A DNA stretch of 64,000 nucleotides, taken from Oryzomonas sp. (lineage in GTDB: Bacteria; Desulfobacterota; Desulfuromonadia; Geobacterales; Pseudopelobacteraceae). The first letter of the stretch is position 1, and each line of letters opens with the position of its first letter. The stretch covers positions 1-64,000 of the forward strand of contig JARLHN010000034.1 of the NCBI GenBank assembly GCA_031292255.1, in the 5' to 3' direction. Below, in pieces: positions 1 through 8,571 of this stretch. The notes below the pieces were generated by a model, which was given only the letters and a program-made list of their open reading frames with translations, was not told where the DNA came from and did no database searches. Position numbers and translations under genes: made by a program.

Positions 1-378
1 GAGAAGGTCGTGTTCGAAATTACCGAACGTGACACCCTTAAAAACATGACCCTGCTGGAACGTTTCGTGATGGACCTTAAAATGGAGGGTTTCAAATTCG
101 CAATTGACGACTTTGGTTCCGGCTTTTCGTCCTTCCAATACATCCGCAATCTTCCGGTTGACTTTGTTAAGATCGATGGCATGTTCGTTCAAAATATGCT
201 GAACGACTCCAAGGACATGTCCTTTGTCAAAACCCTGGCGGTATTGGCGAAGGAATTCGGAATACAAACTATTGCCGAATACGTCGAAAACGAAGAGTTG
301 CTGAATGCCGTCACCTCCCTGGGCATCGATTTTGCCCAAGGATATCATACCGGCAAACCAAGCCCGGATTTTAGCTGA
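1..378 (+). CDS. EAL-domain protein, C-terminal part (5' end outside window)
   Basis: The frame is open from base 1, so the start lies upstream. The visible 125 residues are the second half of an EAL (c-di-GMP phosphodiesterase) domain: FEITER near the start, then the DDFGSG motif, VDFVKIDG, and a C-terminal segment with AEYVE and QGYHTGKP. The Asp pair and the Lys of the KIDG-type motif, which bind metal and the phosphate in this family, are present. The EAL signature itself and any sensory or GGDEF domain lie outside the window, so activity cannot be judged fully. The stop TGA is followed within seven bases by a palindromic element. Confidence 0.9.
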   Translation, partial: EKVVFEITERDTLKNMTLLERFVMDLKMEGFKFAIDDFGSGFSSFQYIRNLPVDFVKIDGMFVQNMLNDSKDMSFVKTLAVLAKEFGIQTIAEYVENEELLNAVTSLGIDFAQGYHTGKPSPDFS

Positions 379-384
379 TTTCCG

Positions 385-510
385 TCCGGAAAGGGTTCTT
401 TTCCGCCCATGCTGCGTCAATCTTCGGGTTTGCTTGTGCGGCGTACCGATGTACGCCTCCGCACAATCCCTCGATTTCCTTGCCTGGACGAAAAATCCCT
501 CCTTTCCGGA
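385..510. repeat. Palindromic MITE-like element
   Basis: The ends are inverted copies beginning TCCGGAAAGG. The centre is a near-perfect hairpin: TTGTGCGG and CGTAC, a CGAT loop, then GTACG and CCGCACAA. No coding frame fits. The layout (inverted ends around a GTACG-centred hairpin followed by a CAATC-type stretch) resembles the element at 11863-11977, so it may be one of a dispersed family. Copy number in the genome is unknown from this window. Confidence 0.6.
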
Positions 511-647
511 TGAGAAACTAGCCATGGAACTACGGCAACGATACATTCGAGGTGATGAAGGTTGTATCTTCACGCCCCATAACCCATCCGCTTAACGCCT
601 GTTGACGAGAAACGGCCTTATATGGATTTGCGAGGATTCTACCCGAC

Positions 648-1190
648 ATGGCGCTGCCATCCAAAGTTTACAAAGTATCCATCCATCTGTCCGATGTGGA
701 CCGCGGCATCTATGAAACCCTGCAGGCAACGGCCGCCCAGCATCCTTCGGAAACCGAGGAGCGGCTTGTGGCCCGGTTGCTGGCCTACGCCATCTTCCAT
801 GAGCCGGAACTGACGTTCACCAAGGGAATCAGCGCTACGGACGAACCGGACCTGTGGGTGAAAGGGGGCGACGACCGGGTGCAGCTCTGGGTCGAGGTCG
901 GCCTGCCGGAACCGGATCGCATCATCAAGGCAAGCCGCCATTCGGAACGGGTGGCTCTGCTGGCGTGCGGCAAAGCCCTCGCCATCTGGGACCAGCAGCA
1001 GTTGCACAAACTGGAGAAGCTTGCCAACCTCACCGTCATCAGCCTCGATCAGGTGCTCATCACCAGTTTGGCAACCCGGCTGGAACGCTCCATCACCTGG
1101 TCGATCACTATCACCGAAGGCATGCTCTATCTGACCATTGGCGAAGAAACGCTGGAGGATACCATCAAGGTAAAGACAGGCAATCGCTGA
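648..1190 (+). CDS. yaeQ: YaeQ family protein
   Basis: This 180-residue protein has the YaeQ layout throughout: an N-terminal MALPSKVYKVSIHLSDVDRG strand and turn, ERLVARLLAYA, and the acidic segment PDLWVKGGDDRVQLWVEVGLPEPDRI. That segment resembles the core of PD-(D/E)XK nuclease-like folds. Length is normal for the family (about 180). YaeQ proteins are widespread in proteobacteria with no firmly established biochemical role; older links to RfaH-like function are not settled. CGAGGA lies 11 bases before the ATG. It stands alone, 180 bases ahead of the acetyltransferase. Confidence 0.88.
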   Translation: MALPSKVYKVSIHLSDVDRGIYETLQATAAQHPSETEERLVARLLAYAIFHEPELTFTKGISATDEPDLWVKGGDDRVQLWVEVGLPEPDRIIKASRHSERVALLACGKALAIWDQQQLHKLEKLANLTVISLDQVLITSLATRLERSITWSITITEGMLYLTIGEETLEDTIKVKTGNR

Positions 1191-1370
1191 GCCGGAAACA
1201 ACCATGCCTGCCCAATAATTTTCCGGCAACGCCCCCTGCTCCGGGAAGGACGGAATTTCCTGGTATACTTGAGGCAGATACCTGAATCTGTGACGCTTGA
1301 ACGGCGGAGCAAGCGACATGAGCCGTTAGGGTGTCATCGATTCGGGAAACAGTTTTTACGAGGTGATCGC

Positions 1371-1883
1371 ATGTCGGAAACATCATTGTCCAGTGAGGAA
1401 ACTCCCCGTATCCGCGAGATGGAGATCGACGATTTCCCCGAGGTTTTCCATATCGGGGAGGAGGTGTTCACTGTCGAATTCTCCCAGAGCCTCTACCGGA
1501 CCTGGGATGAATTCGAGATCACCACCATGTTTAACTCGGACACCGAACTCTGCTTGGTGGCCGAGATGGGGGGGCGTATCGCCGGTTTTGCCCTGGGGAC
1601 CACGGTCAATAAGCATAACTCTGCCTGGAAGTATGGCTACCTGGTCTGGCTGGGGGTTCGGCGGGACATCCAGAAAGGGCGCGTGGGGAGCAGGCTGTTC
1701 AATGAGATCAGGCGCCGCATGATGGAGCAGGGGGTGAGGATGATCATCATCGACACCTCATCCGACAACCGGGCGGCCATCAATTTTTTCAGGAAGCAAG
1801 GCTTTGACGATTTCCAGGAGCACGTCTACATGTCTCTCAACCTGACGCGCAAGGCCAGGAAAAAAACGGTAAAGAAGCCATGA
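1371..1883 (+). CDS. GNAT family N-acetyltransferase
   Basis: This 170-residue acyltransferase of the GNAT fold shows the acetyl-CoA-binding beta4-alpha3 region as WLGVRRDIQKGRVGSRLF and the late motif SSDNRAAINFFRKQGF. The sequence resembles RimI-like and ribosomal-protein acetyltransferases, but the substrate cannot be inferred. The start is the ATG after GAGGTGATCGC; an upstream in-frame start at 1269 would add 34 residues without GNAT character. Its stop overlaps the start of the M20 peptidase (ATGA), so the two are probably co-translated. Confidence 0.85.
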   Translation: MSETSLSSEETPRIREMEIDDFPEVFHIGEEVFTVEFSQSLYRTWDEFEITTMFNSDTELCLVAEMGGRIAGFALGTTVNKHNSAWKYGYLVWLGVRRDIQKGRVGSRLFNEIRRRMMEQGVRMIIIDTSSDNRAAINFFRKQGFDDFQEHVYMSLNLTRKARKKTVKKP

Positions 1884-3010
1884 TCCCACGTGTGGAGGAA
1901 GTTTGGCGGGCCATTGACCCGGTACGGCTGCGCAGGACCCTGCTCGATATGGTGGATATCTACTCCCCCTCCGGAAAAGAGGAGGATATCCAGCTCTATC
2001 TGGAGGAGGTGCTCTCCCGTGCCGGATTCAGTGTGGAACGCCAGGTAGTGGAGCATGAACGCTACAACCTGCGGGTCACCATGGGGGGCAACGAACCGAA
2101 GTTCTACCTGGCCGGTCACGTGGATACGGTCCCGGCCTGGGACTTGGAGGAATTCGGGGCGCATGAAGAGGGGGACATCATCCGCGGCCTCGGGAGCGCC
2201 GACATGAAGGGGGGCTGCGCCGCCATGGTGGAGGCGTGGTTGGCCCTTGCCGATGCCCTGGCGCCGGAGGAACGGCCTTCGCTGGGTCTGTTGCTGGTGG
2301 TGGGAGAGGAGGAGAACGGCGACGGCAGCGCCGTTTTTCTGGAACAGTGCCGCCCCCCCTGGGTGGTGATCGGCGAGCCGACCGGGCTGGTGCCCTGCTT
2401 CGCCCATTTCGGCTACCTGGAGGCGGGGTTTGTCACCCGCGGACTGCGCAGCCATTCGTCACTGCCCGAACTGGGGCACAACGCGGTGGAGTCCATGCTG
2501 CGCTTGCTGTTGCATTTGGGCAAGGACCCCATCTTCGACCGGGAACGGGGGGAGATCGTCTACTCGATCCGCGAGTTGAGCTCGTCCCGGGCAGGTTTTG
2601 TCGTCCCTGACCGTTGCGAGGCGTGGATCGACCTGCACCTGCCGCCGGACATGGCCCCCGCCGCCCTTCAGGAATCGATCCGCCGCATCGCGGCCGATGC
2701 GGGCCGGTTCATACCGGACCTGGATATGGAGTTGAGTTTCGACTTCGCCTCACCCGGCTATGACCTGGGAAACGACAGCCGACCTGCCGGGCTTGTCAGG
2801 GACATCTATACCCAACTGGGGCTCAGGCCGGGCTTGAGCGCCTTCCGCTCCCACTCCGACGGCAACCTGTTCCATGCGGCCGGAACCTGCCCCATCATCC
2901 TGGGGCCCGGCTTACTGGAGAGCGCCCATACGCCCGATGAATTGGTGGCCTTCGGCGAGGTGGCGGAGGCCGCACGCATCTATGCCGCTCTGGGCCTGGG
3001 GATGGGCTGA
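1880..3010 (+). CDS. M20 family metallopeptidase (ArgE/DapE/CPG2-like)
   Basis: This 376-residue zinc hydrolase has the first metal motif in LAGHVDTVPAW (His near residue 80 with its Asp two residues on), the bridging Asp in GLGSADMKGG, and the catalytic Glu pair in GEEENGDGS. A lid/dimerisation domain follows, and the C-terminal metal His lies in the SAHTPDE segment. Family members hydrolyse acetyl- or succinyl-amino acids and dipeptides; which substrate applies here is not visible. It overlaps the upstream acetyltransferase by four bases, so an acetylation/deacetylation pair is conceivable but unproven. Confidence 0.88.
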   Translation: MIPRVEEVWRAIDPVRLRRTLLDMVDIYSPSGKEEDIQLYLEEVLSRAGFSVERQVVEHERYNLRVTMGGNEPKFYLAGHVDTVPAWDLEEFGAHEEGDIIRGLGSADMKGGCAAMVEAWLALADALAPEERPSLGLLLVVGEEENGDGSAVFLEQCRPPWVVIGEPTGLVPCFAHFGYLEAGFVTRGLRSHSSLPELGHNAVESMLRLLLHLGKDPIFDRERGEIVYSIRELSSSRAGFVVPDRCEAWIDLHLPPDMAPAALQESIRRIAADAGRFIPDLDMELSFDFASPGYDLGNDSRPAGLVRDIYTQLGLRPGLSAFRSHSDGNLFHAAGTCPIILGPGLLESAHTPDELVAFGEVAEAARIYAALGLGMG

Positions 3011-3137
3011 TCCGGAAAGAAGGGGGCTTCCCGGTCAAAAAAAGTCGATTTTTGTCACGCGGGTCAGTGTTGGATACTTCCGGCAGCGGCTCGGTTGCCA
3101 AGGGGCAGCATCGGCCCGCATCGCAACATCCCCGGTT

Positions 3138-3290
3138 TTAATTGGATTCTTCCTCGACAGGGGCCTCTAAGCCGTTTTCGTCCGCCGGGGCGCTATTCTT
3201 GGACAGCTTGCGCTGCAGTTTTTCCTCGTTCTTTTTCTTTCGTTCGAGTTCCTTCTGTTTCTTTTGAAACGAAAAATTAGGTTTGGCCAT
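3138..3290 (-). CDS. Small basic/charged hypothetical protein (50 aa)
   Basis: A 50-residue frame starts MAKPNFSFQKKQKELERKKK and ends in an acidic tail (EAPVEEESN). It is highly charged, probably helical, and lacks cysteines and membrane segments. AGGGAGCG lies seven bases before the ATG, a convincing ribosome-binding site. It lies on the same strand as the cold-shock gene, downstream of that gene's terminator. I recognise no domain; the long lysine-rich helix suggests nucleic-acid or ribosome association, which is inference only. Confidence 0.65.
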   Translation of the reverse strand: MAKPNFSFQKKQKELERKKKNEEKLQRKLSKNSAPADENGLEAPVEEESN

Positions 3291-3322
3291 CGCGTCGCTC
3301 CCTAAAACTGGTGATTTTTAAT

Positions 3323-3353
3323 AAAAAAAGCCCCGAGAATCCCCGGGGCTTTT
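3323..3353 (-). terminator. Intrinsic terminator of the cold-shock gene
   Basis: Stem AGCCCCG/CGGGGCT with an eight-base interior, followed on the minus strand by seven U residues (A3323-A3329 on the plus strand). It sits 21 bases past the stop of the cold-shock gene. Confidence 0.88.
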
Positions 3354-3373
3354 GCGGCCAATTAAGGCGTTAA

Positions 3374-3574
3374 TCAGGCTCTCTGTACGTTCGCGGCCTG
3401 AAGCCCTTTCGGACCCTTGGTGATTTCAAACGTCACGCTATCGCCTTCAGCAAGGGATTTGAAACCGTTGCCTTCGATTGCGGAAAAGTGGCAAAAAACG
3501 TCTTCGCCATTTTCCTGCTCAATAAAACCAAACCCCTTGCTGTCATTAAACCATTTTACTGTTCCGTTTACCAT
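3374..3574 (-). CDS. cspA-like: CspA-family cold-shock protein
   Basis: A 66-residue single cold-shock domain with both nucleic-acid-binding motifs: KGFGFI (RNP1) and DVFCHFS (RNP2, with Cys in place of the common Val). Length is typical. GGGAGAAAG stands nine bases before the chosen ATG; an upstream in-frame ATG at 3661 is rejected because the added residues are not domain-like. A long AT-rich leader lies upstream, as is usual for cold-shock mRNAs, and a strong terminator follows. The product is expected to bind single-stranded RNA/DNA as a chaperone. Confidence 0.95.
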   Translation of the reverse strand: MVNGTVKWFNDSKGFGFIEQENGEDVFCHFSAIEGNGFKSLAEGDSVTFEITKGPKGLQAANVQRA

Positions 3575-3975
3575 TTTCTTACTTTCTCCCGATGCTGCTT
3601 TTAAATTTCGACTGGAAATATTCCGGACGTTTCTCGACCATAACAGCTTTGTGCGATGCAAGTCAAGCTAAAAACCAGCTATGCTTGTGAAGTAAAACAG
3701 CATAAATGGGCGAATCGTAATCTTTTAGGAATAAACACAATTATTCAAGCAGCTTGCATGTGTTGTGAAACAATAATAATAAATATGGCTATAAGTTGGA
3801 TTTATACTGAATGTAATACGTGCAAAAACTACTAACTATCGTAAATAATACTTGCTAATATATAGTTTATAGAATAAAGTTAAAAAATATAATTGGAGTT
3901 GAATGGGCTACAAAGTCATGGGGCCTGGTCTGGATTGTGCTATCTACTCATTTCTTAAAGAAAGCGGTATGACAC
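3575..3975. promoter_or_regulatory. AT-rich divergent intergenic region
   Basis: About 400 bases, much richer in A+T than the flanks, separate the minus-strand cold-shock gene from the plus-strand DUF3553 gene and must hold both promoters; I cannot assign a convincing -35/-10 pair. A 39-codon frame from ATG 3903, preceded by GGAGTTGA, runs out of phase into the DUF3553 gene and could be a leader peptide. Confidence 0.5.
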
Positions 3976-4230
3976 ATGGTAATCAAAATCGGCAACATTG
4001 TAAGCCACACAGGCGCGCTTGAATGGGGCGCCGGCAAGGTCATGGAAATTACGGCCTCCTCCGCGATGATCCAGTTCAGCGACGGTAAAAACAGGAAAAT
4101 AGCGGTATCCCACTTCACCACCCTGCAGCCCGCCGCTCCGAACTCCTTTTTACCCCCTCCAGAAGTGCTTGTGGAGACGAAGGGCGCCCGAGCCGCCAAG
4201 AGCCCCAGGGCCTCCAAGAAAAAATTGTAA
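3976..4230 (+). CDS. DUF3553-like small protein
   Basis: An 84-residue protein has the N-terminal pattern IGNIVSHTGALEWGAGKVMEI, resembling the short SH3-like fold (DUF3553/CarD-type) in which H-x-x-WG-x-GKV is conserved. A basic, proline-rich tail ends in KSPRASKKKL. This domain is often found on RNA-polymerase- or helicase-associated proteins, which makes nucleic-acid binding plausible, not shown. The ribosome-binding site is weak (AAGAAAGCGG). It is monocistronic as far as visible. The protein encoded at 14264-14701 carries a similar module at its C terminus. Confidence 0.72.
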   Translation: MVIKIGNIVSHTGALEWGAGKVMEITASSAMIQFSDGKNRKIAVSHFTTLQPAAPNSFLPPPEVLVETKGARAAKSPRASKKKL

Positions 4231-4409
4231 TCGCCGGGGAGCCTTGCAAAAACAAGGGGCCGGAAAAACGGCAACGGGCTGCTTTTGTACGATACATAGC
4301 CCATTGCCGATTCATATTTCATGGTGTAATGGCCCTCAACACTTGATGTATAATAGTAAGTGGGCCAGAGGGGATTTCATCGCCTTCGGAAATAGCGGGG
4401 AGGCATACC

Positions 4410-4649
4410 ATGAAAACATTGGACGTCGTCGTAACGGTTTTACTTCTCATCGGAGCCCTTAACTGGGGCCTTGTAGGTTTTTTCGGATTCAACCTCGTCG
4501 CCGCCATCTTTGGTGAAGCAGGGACGATCAGCAGGCTCATCTACGCTGTCGTTGGTTTGGCGGCCCTGTACGAAATCGGCAGTTTAACGTTCGGGCTCAA
4601 GGACACTCAGCAGCGATGGTGCGAAACGCTTTCCACCATTAAACATTAA
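4410..4649 (+). CDS. DUF378 domain-containing membrane protein
   Basis: A 79-residue protein with two hydrophobic segments: residues about 4-26, containing the family hallmark LLLIGALNWGLVGFFGFNLV, and about 38-60 (SRLIYAVVGLAALYEIGSL). It matches DUF378, small two-helix inner-membrane proteins of unknown function. The C-terminal 18 residues are hydrophilic. GGGGAGG precedes the ATG by six bases. A strong terminator follows about 70 bases downstream, so it is probably a single-gene transcript. Confidence 0.85.
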   Translation: MKTLDVVVTVLLLIGALNWGLVGFFGFNLVAAIFGEAGTISRLIYAVVGLAALYEIGSLTFGLKDTQQRWCETLSTIKH

Positions 4650-4717
4650 CAGCACATCTCCGAAGGCGGGGGAACGATACCTTCTCCGGGCGAAGTCCGA
4701 AGAAGGAGAACCACATC

Positions 4718-4750
4718 AGAAGGCGGCCAATCGGCCGCCTTCTCTGTTTT
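4718..4750 (+). terminator. Intrinsic terminator after DUF378 gene
   Basis: Perfect 11-bp stem AGAAGGCGGCC/GGCCGCCTTCT with an AATC loop, followed by CTGTTTT. The T tract is short but the stem is very strong. Confidence 0.8.
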
Positions 4751-4831
4751 GCCGTCACATCCCGGCAAATAACGCGGTATAATGAAATATGCTTGGTAAA
4801 GGGCGCGGAGGACCACCGGCAGGAGGCCGCC

Positions 4832-5914
4832 ATGTCAGACACAACCATTCGGGATCGCGCAGCGGGTGCCATCATGGGTGCCTTTATTGGTGATGCCCTG
4901 GGACTCGGGCCGCACTGGTACTACAGCCTTACAGAACTGCGCCGCGACTACGGCGAGTGGATCAGCGGCTATACCGATCCCCGGCCCGGCCGCTACCACG
5001 CCGGGCTCAAGGCTGGGCAGTCTTCCCAGGCCGGCTTCATCCTCAGGCTGTTGGTGACGTCGCTGGTCGAGCGGGGAGGGTACGAGGAGGCCGACTTTTG
5101 CCGCCGCATGGATGAGGAACTGCTGCCGCTCCTGGATGGAACCCCCATCAGCGGGCCGGGCGGCTATACCAGCCAATCGATCCGGGAATTGTGGCGGCGG
5201 CGGGTGGAGCAGAAACTGCCCTGGGGGCAGACCGGCGGCCATGCCGACACAACGGAGGCCATCGAACGCACCCTGGCCCTGGCGGTGCGCTATGCCCCGG
5301 ACCCCGGCCGGATGGCCGGTGCGGTCACCGGCAATACCATCCTGACCCAGGCCGACGACACAGTGGTGTCCATGACCGTTGCCTACGGTGCGGTGTTGGG
5401 GCAACTGGTGCAGGGCCACCCACTGGACGCCCGGCTGTCGGACAGGTTGATGAAACTGGTGCATAAGGGCGCGCTCCCCTTCCACGCCGTTACCAACGAC
5501 AATCTGCAGCCCCCCCGTCCCGGCGATTCCGACCCGCCCCGGGCCGGAAAGTTTGCCTCCCCCGATGCCCTGTTGACACCGTCCTATATGGCCGTCGCCG
5601 CCGCAGACCCGGATATCCGCATCGAACCGGCCTGGAAGGTCTCGATCGTTTACGGCATGCCCTGTGCAATTTACCACCAGTTACCGGCGGCCTACTATCT
5701 GGCGGCCCGTTTCCACGACGATTTCGAGTCCGCACTGCTGCATGCCGTCAACGGGGGAGGACAGAATCAGGCGCGCGCCATCCTGACCGGCGCCCTGGTG
5801 GGCGCCCAGGTCGGTCTTTCGCGGATACCGCAGCGTTTCCTGGATGGCCTGGATGAGTCCGCAGCCCTGTGCCGGTTGGCCACGGAACTGGCTGCGAGCG
5901 TTGACAAATCATAA
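4832..5914 (+). CDS. ADP-ribosylglycohydrolase family protein
   Basis: This 360-residue protein has the DraG/ARH fold signature at its N terminus (RAAGAIMGAFIGDALGLGPHW). A later segment, VNGGGQNQARAILTGALVGAQVG, corresponds to the metal-binding region where active enzymes carry D-x-D-T; here the position reads NGGGQNQA, so the usual Asp pair is not obvious. Family members remove ADP-ribose from proteins or small molecules, but the altered motif leaves activity uncertain. The start follows AGGAGG at 4821; an earlier in-frame GTG/ATG is less well placed. The alpha/beta hydrolase-OsmC gene follows after 36 bases. Confidence 0.82.
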   Translation: MSDTTIRDRAAGAIMGAFIGDALGLGPHWYYSLTELRRDYGEWISGYTDPRPGRYHAGLKAGQSSQAGFILRLLVTSLVERGGYEEADFCRRMDEELLPLLDGTPISGPGGYTSQSIRELWRRRVEQKLPWGQTGGHADTTEAIERTLALAVRYAPDPGRMAGAVTGNTILTQADDTVVSMTVAYGAVLGQLVQGHPLDARLSDRLMKLVHKGALPFHAVTNDNLQPPRPGDSDPPRAGKFASPDALLTPSYMAVAAADPDIRIEPAWKVSIVYGMPCAIYHQLPAAYYLAARFHDDFESALLHAVNGGGQNQARAILTGALVGAQVGLSRIPQRFLDGLDESAALCRLATELAASVDKS

Positions 5915-5950
5915 CGCCGCATGGAATTGGTATAAGACGAGGTGGCATTG

Positions 5951-7183
5951 ATGAACACGAAGAGAATCTCCTTCCCCAATAGCCGGGGTGAACGGCTTGC
6001 AGCCCGGCTGGAACTCCCCGAGGATGAGCAGCCGCTGGCCTACGCCCTGTTTGCCCACTGTTTCACCTGCTCCAAGGATCTCTCCGCAGCGGTGTACATC
6101 GCCCGCGCCCTGAGCAGCCGGCGTATCGCCGTGTTGCGCTTCGACTTCACCGGCCTGGGGGAGAGCGAGGGGGAGTTTGCCGCGACGACCTTCTCATCGG
6201 AGGTGAGTGATCTGGTGGCGGCTGCCCGCTTCCTGGAGCAGGAGTACGAGGCCCCACGACTGCTCATCGGCCATTCCCTGGGAGGTACGGCCGCGCTGGC
6301 GGCGGCAGTGGAGATCCCCTCTGCGATGGCCGTGGTCACCATAGCCGCCCCGTACAGCCCCGCCCATGTACGGGACCTGCTGGGGGTGTCGGTGGACCGG
6401 ATCGCGCAGAGCGGTCAGGCCGCCGTCAGCATCGCCGGCCGCGAGTTCACCATCCGCAAGAGTCTGCTGGACGACCTGGAGGCTCAACGACCTGAAGAAA
6501 CGCTACGTCGGCTCAAGGCTGCGCTGCTGGTGATGCACTCCCCCAATGACCAGGTGGTGGGGATCGACAATGCCGCCGATATCTACCGGACCGCCACCCA
6601 TCCCAAGAGCTTCATCTCCCTTGACTCGGCCGACCATCTGCTGTCCGATAGCCGGGACTCCCGCTACACCGGCGGGATCATAGCCGCTTGGGCCGTTCGC
6701 TACCTGGCGTTGCCCGAATCGCCTGCCCCCTCCCGCGTCCCGGTGGAGGTAATCGACAACCGGGTGACGGCACGCACCGGCGCCGAGGGTTTCCGCACCG
6801 ATCTGTTCGCCAACGGCTTCCCACTGGTGGCCGACGAGCCGGTGGAGGACGGCGGCGGCAGCGAAGGGCCATCCCCCTACGAGTACTTGCTGGCCGCCCT
6901 CGGCGCCTGTACCGGCATGACCCTGCAGGTATATGCCCGGAGCAAGGGGTGGCCGCTGGAAGAGGTGGTTGTGCGACTCTCCCATCACAAGGACCACGCC
7001 AAAGACTGCCGCGACTGCGATGAGACGGATCGCCGCATGGATACTTTCGAGCGGGAGTTGGAACTGCGAGGGGCGCTGAACGAGGTGCAGCGGCAGCGTT
7101 TGCTGGAGGTCGCCGGGCGGTGCCCGGTGCATCGCACCCTGGCGGCAGGGGTCAGGATCGAGACCACCCTCCGGCCGGCGTGA
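5951..7183 (+). CDS. Alpha/beta hydrolase fused to OsmC-family domain
   Basis: A 410-residue two-domain protein. Residues 1 to about 250 form an alpha/beta hydrolase with nucleophile elbow GHSLGG, an oxyanion/cap region near AHCFTCSKD, and a late His in DSADHLLSD. Residues about 262-410 form an OsmC/Ohr domain with its two redox cysteines in LGACTGMTL and GRCPVHRTL. OsmC proteins reduce organic hydroperoxides through such a Cys pair. The same fusion occurs in other proteobacteria. GAGG precedes the ATG by eight bases. The upstream stretch holds a solo GGAATTGGTATAAG motif shared with repeat ends elsewhere in the window. Confidence 0.9.
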   Translation: MNTKRISFPNSRGERLAARLELPEDEQPLAYALFAHCFTCSKDLSAAVYIARALSSRRIAVLRFDFTGLGESEGEFAATTFSSEVSDLVAAARFLEQEYEAPRLLIGHSLGGTAALAAAVEIPSAMAVVTIAAPYSPAHVRDLLGVSVDRIAQSGQAAVSIAGREFTIRKSLLDDLEAQRPEETLRRLKAALLVMHSPNDQVVGIDNAADIYRTATHPKSFISLDSADHLLSDSRDSRYTGGIIAAWAVRYLALPESPAPSRVPVEVIDNRVTARTGAEGFRTDLFANGFPLVADEPVEDGGGSEGPSPYEYLLAALGACTGMTLQVYARSKGWPLEEVVVRLSHHKDHAKDCRDCDETDRRMDTFERELELRGALNEVQRQRLLEVAGRCPVHRTLAAGVRIETTLRPA

Positions 7184-7216
7184 GGGATTGCATGCCTCAG
7201 CCCCGGCGTTGCAGGG

Positions 7217-7705
7217 TCATGTCCCCGCAATGGTGATGCAGAGGCACTCCCCTTCGGCGTAGAGCGTTTCTCCGCGGCAGATGCGGCCATGCACCTTTAC
7301 CTTGCGCCCCTCGGCGGAGATGATCCTGCTCTCGACCGTGACGACCTGTTGCAGCGGCAGGAGGTTCCTGAAGCTGACGTTCAGGTTGCCGACAACGATC
7401 GAATATCCTGCCGCCCAGGCGGCCAGACCCAGCACCTCGTCGAAGACTGCGGCCATGGAGCCGCCGTGGGCATTGCCCGGCGGGCCTTCGGTCTCGGGAC
7501 CGAACCAGATGCGCGCTTTCAATTGCTGCTCCTCGTCGCGGTAATAGCGCACCCGGAAGCGGTTGCCGTCCGGCTCGCCGGAGACAAAGCGCAACGATTC
7601 CCCGACCAGCGATGGGGCATCAAAAGGGGTCCATCCGGCTTCTCCGCTCAGATCAACTGGTGGACAGAGAGTCGTGCATATTTTCTTGGCAGTAGTTTTT
7701 GTCAC
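7217..7705 (-). CDS. PaaI-type hotdog-fold thioesterase
   Basis: A 162-residue single hotdog domain. The catalytic-loop signature is GNAHGGSMAAVFDEVLG (HGG followed by the acidic residue on the central helix), followed by NLNVSFRNLLPL, both typical of the PaaI/4HBT thioesterase group. The N-terminal 45 residues are less conserved. The expected reaction is hydrolysis of acyl- or aryl-CoA thioesters; the substrate is not visible. It starts a minus-strand neighbourhood with a zinc ribbon and YchJ but is separated from them by 75 bases or more. Confidence 0.85.
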   Translation of the reverse strand: MTKTTAKKICTTLCPPVDLSGEAGWTPFDAPSLVGESLRFVSGEPDGNRFRVRYYRDEEQQLKARIWFGPETEGPPGNAHGGSMAAVFDEVLGLAAWAAGYSIVVGNLNVSFRNLLPLQQVVTVESRIISAEGRKVKVHGRICRGETLYAEGECLCITIAGT

Positions 7706-7780
7706 AGATTATCTCCTCCGGGAATTGGTATCGCTCTTTGTGGTGACGGTTCCGTGAAGCGGAACGAGTCGCCGGGCCTG

Positions 7781-7963
7781 TTACCCCTGGGTATCCGGCC
7801 GTATCTTGCGTGCCTTTAGCCCGCAAAGGGGGCAGCGTTTGTCGGCAACAACCCGCTCGCAGGTCTCGCACCAGTATCGCCGGGGTTCGGCTTCCCTGCA
7901 CGCCGGGCATGTTTCTTCCGATCTCTTCGTGCCGCAGCCGCAGGTTTCGGTGGTCTTGGCCAT
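7781..7963 (-). CDS. Small zinc-ribbon protein
   Basis: A 60-residue protein with three cysteine knuckles: CGCGTKRSEETCPAC near the N terminus, then CETC and CPLC. The spacing suggests one or two structural zinc sites. No other domain is present. Such orphan zinc ribbons are common in Geobacter-type genomes; a function cannot be named. It lies on the same strand as YchJ, which also binds metal through cysteines, with 88 bases between them. Confidence 0.7.
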   Translation of the reverse strand: MAKTTETCGCGTKRSEETCPACREAEPRRYWCETCERVVADKRCPLCGLKARKIRPDTQG

Positions 7964-8051
7964 GCCTGATGACCCTCCGTCAGTACTTTAGTGTCCCATA
8001 TGTTTAGTTCCCACGACCAACCGCACGGACACCAGCCCGCCATGGGTGGCG

Positions 8052-8534
8052 TCACTTTCCACAGCATTTTTTATACTTGAGGCCGCTGCCGCAGGCGCAG
8101 GGGTCGTTTCGGCCGATCTTGATGACGGTGAGCGGTTTCGGCTTCATCATGGTCCCCTCGGTAAAGTACCACTTCCCGCTCTTGCGTTTAAACTGGCCAC
8201 ACTCGTGGTGTTCATGGGCAACGCCCTTGTCTTTGAAGCGGGCGACGAATTCCACCTCGCCCACGCTGTCCTCCTGGCCGCCCTTGTCGGTGGCGATGAT
8301 TTCGAGTCCCAGCCATTCGGAGTTTTTCGCCCACTCCTTTGTTCCATCATGGTCATACCCCTGGCGATAGTCAGGGTGGGTGGTTTCGAAGATGAAATCC
8401 ATCTGCGCTCCCGCATATGCCGAATAGCGCGCTCTCATGAGTTGTTCCGCCGTTTCGGCAGGCCGCGCCCCGGTGATGACCGGTTCGCAACAATCGGAAT
8501 AGGCAGCGCCGCTACCGCAAGGACAGCTGTTCAT
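8052..8534 (-). CDS. ychJ: YchJ family protein with two SEC-C motifs
   Basis: A 160-residue protein built as SEC-C, NTF2-like core, SEC-C. The first zinc motif is [13 protein letters not shown] at the N terminus and the second is [13 protein letters not shown] at the C terminus; between them is the conserved LMRARYSAY and a YchJ middle domain (residues about 28-130). The start follows AAGGAGAAC. An upstream in-frame ATG would add 23 residues read from the structured element at 8572-8696 and is rejected. SEC-C motifs bind zinc and mediate protein contacts; the cellular role of YchJ is not established. Confidence 0.93.
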   Translation of the reverse strand: MNSCPCGSGAAYSDCCEPVITGARPAETAEQLMRARYSAYAGAQMDFIFETTHPDYRQGYDHDGTKEWAKNSEWLGLEIIATDKGGQEDSVGEVEFVARFKDKGVAHEHHECGQFKRKSGKWYFTEGTMMKPKPLTVIKIGRNDPCACGSGLKYKKCCGK

Positions 8535-8571
8535 GTCTGGTTCTCCTTGATGTTTTTGATTCGTTGACTTA

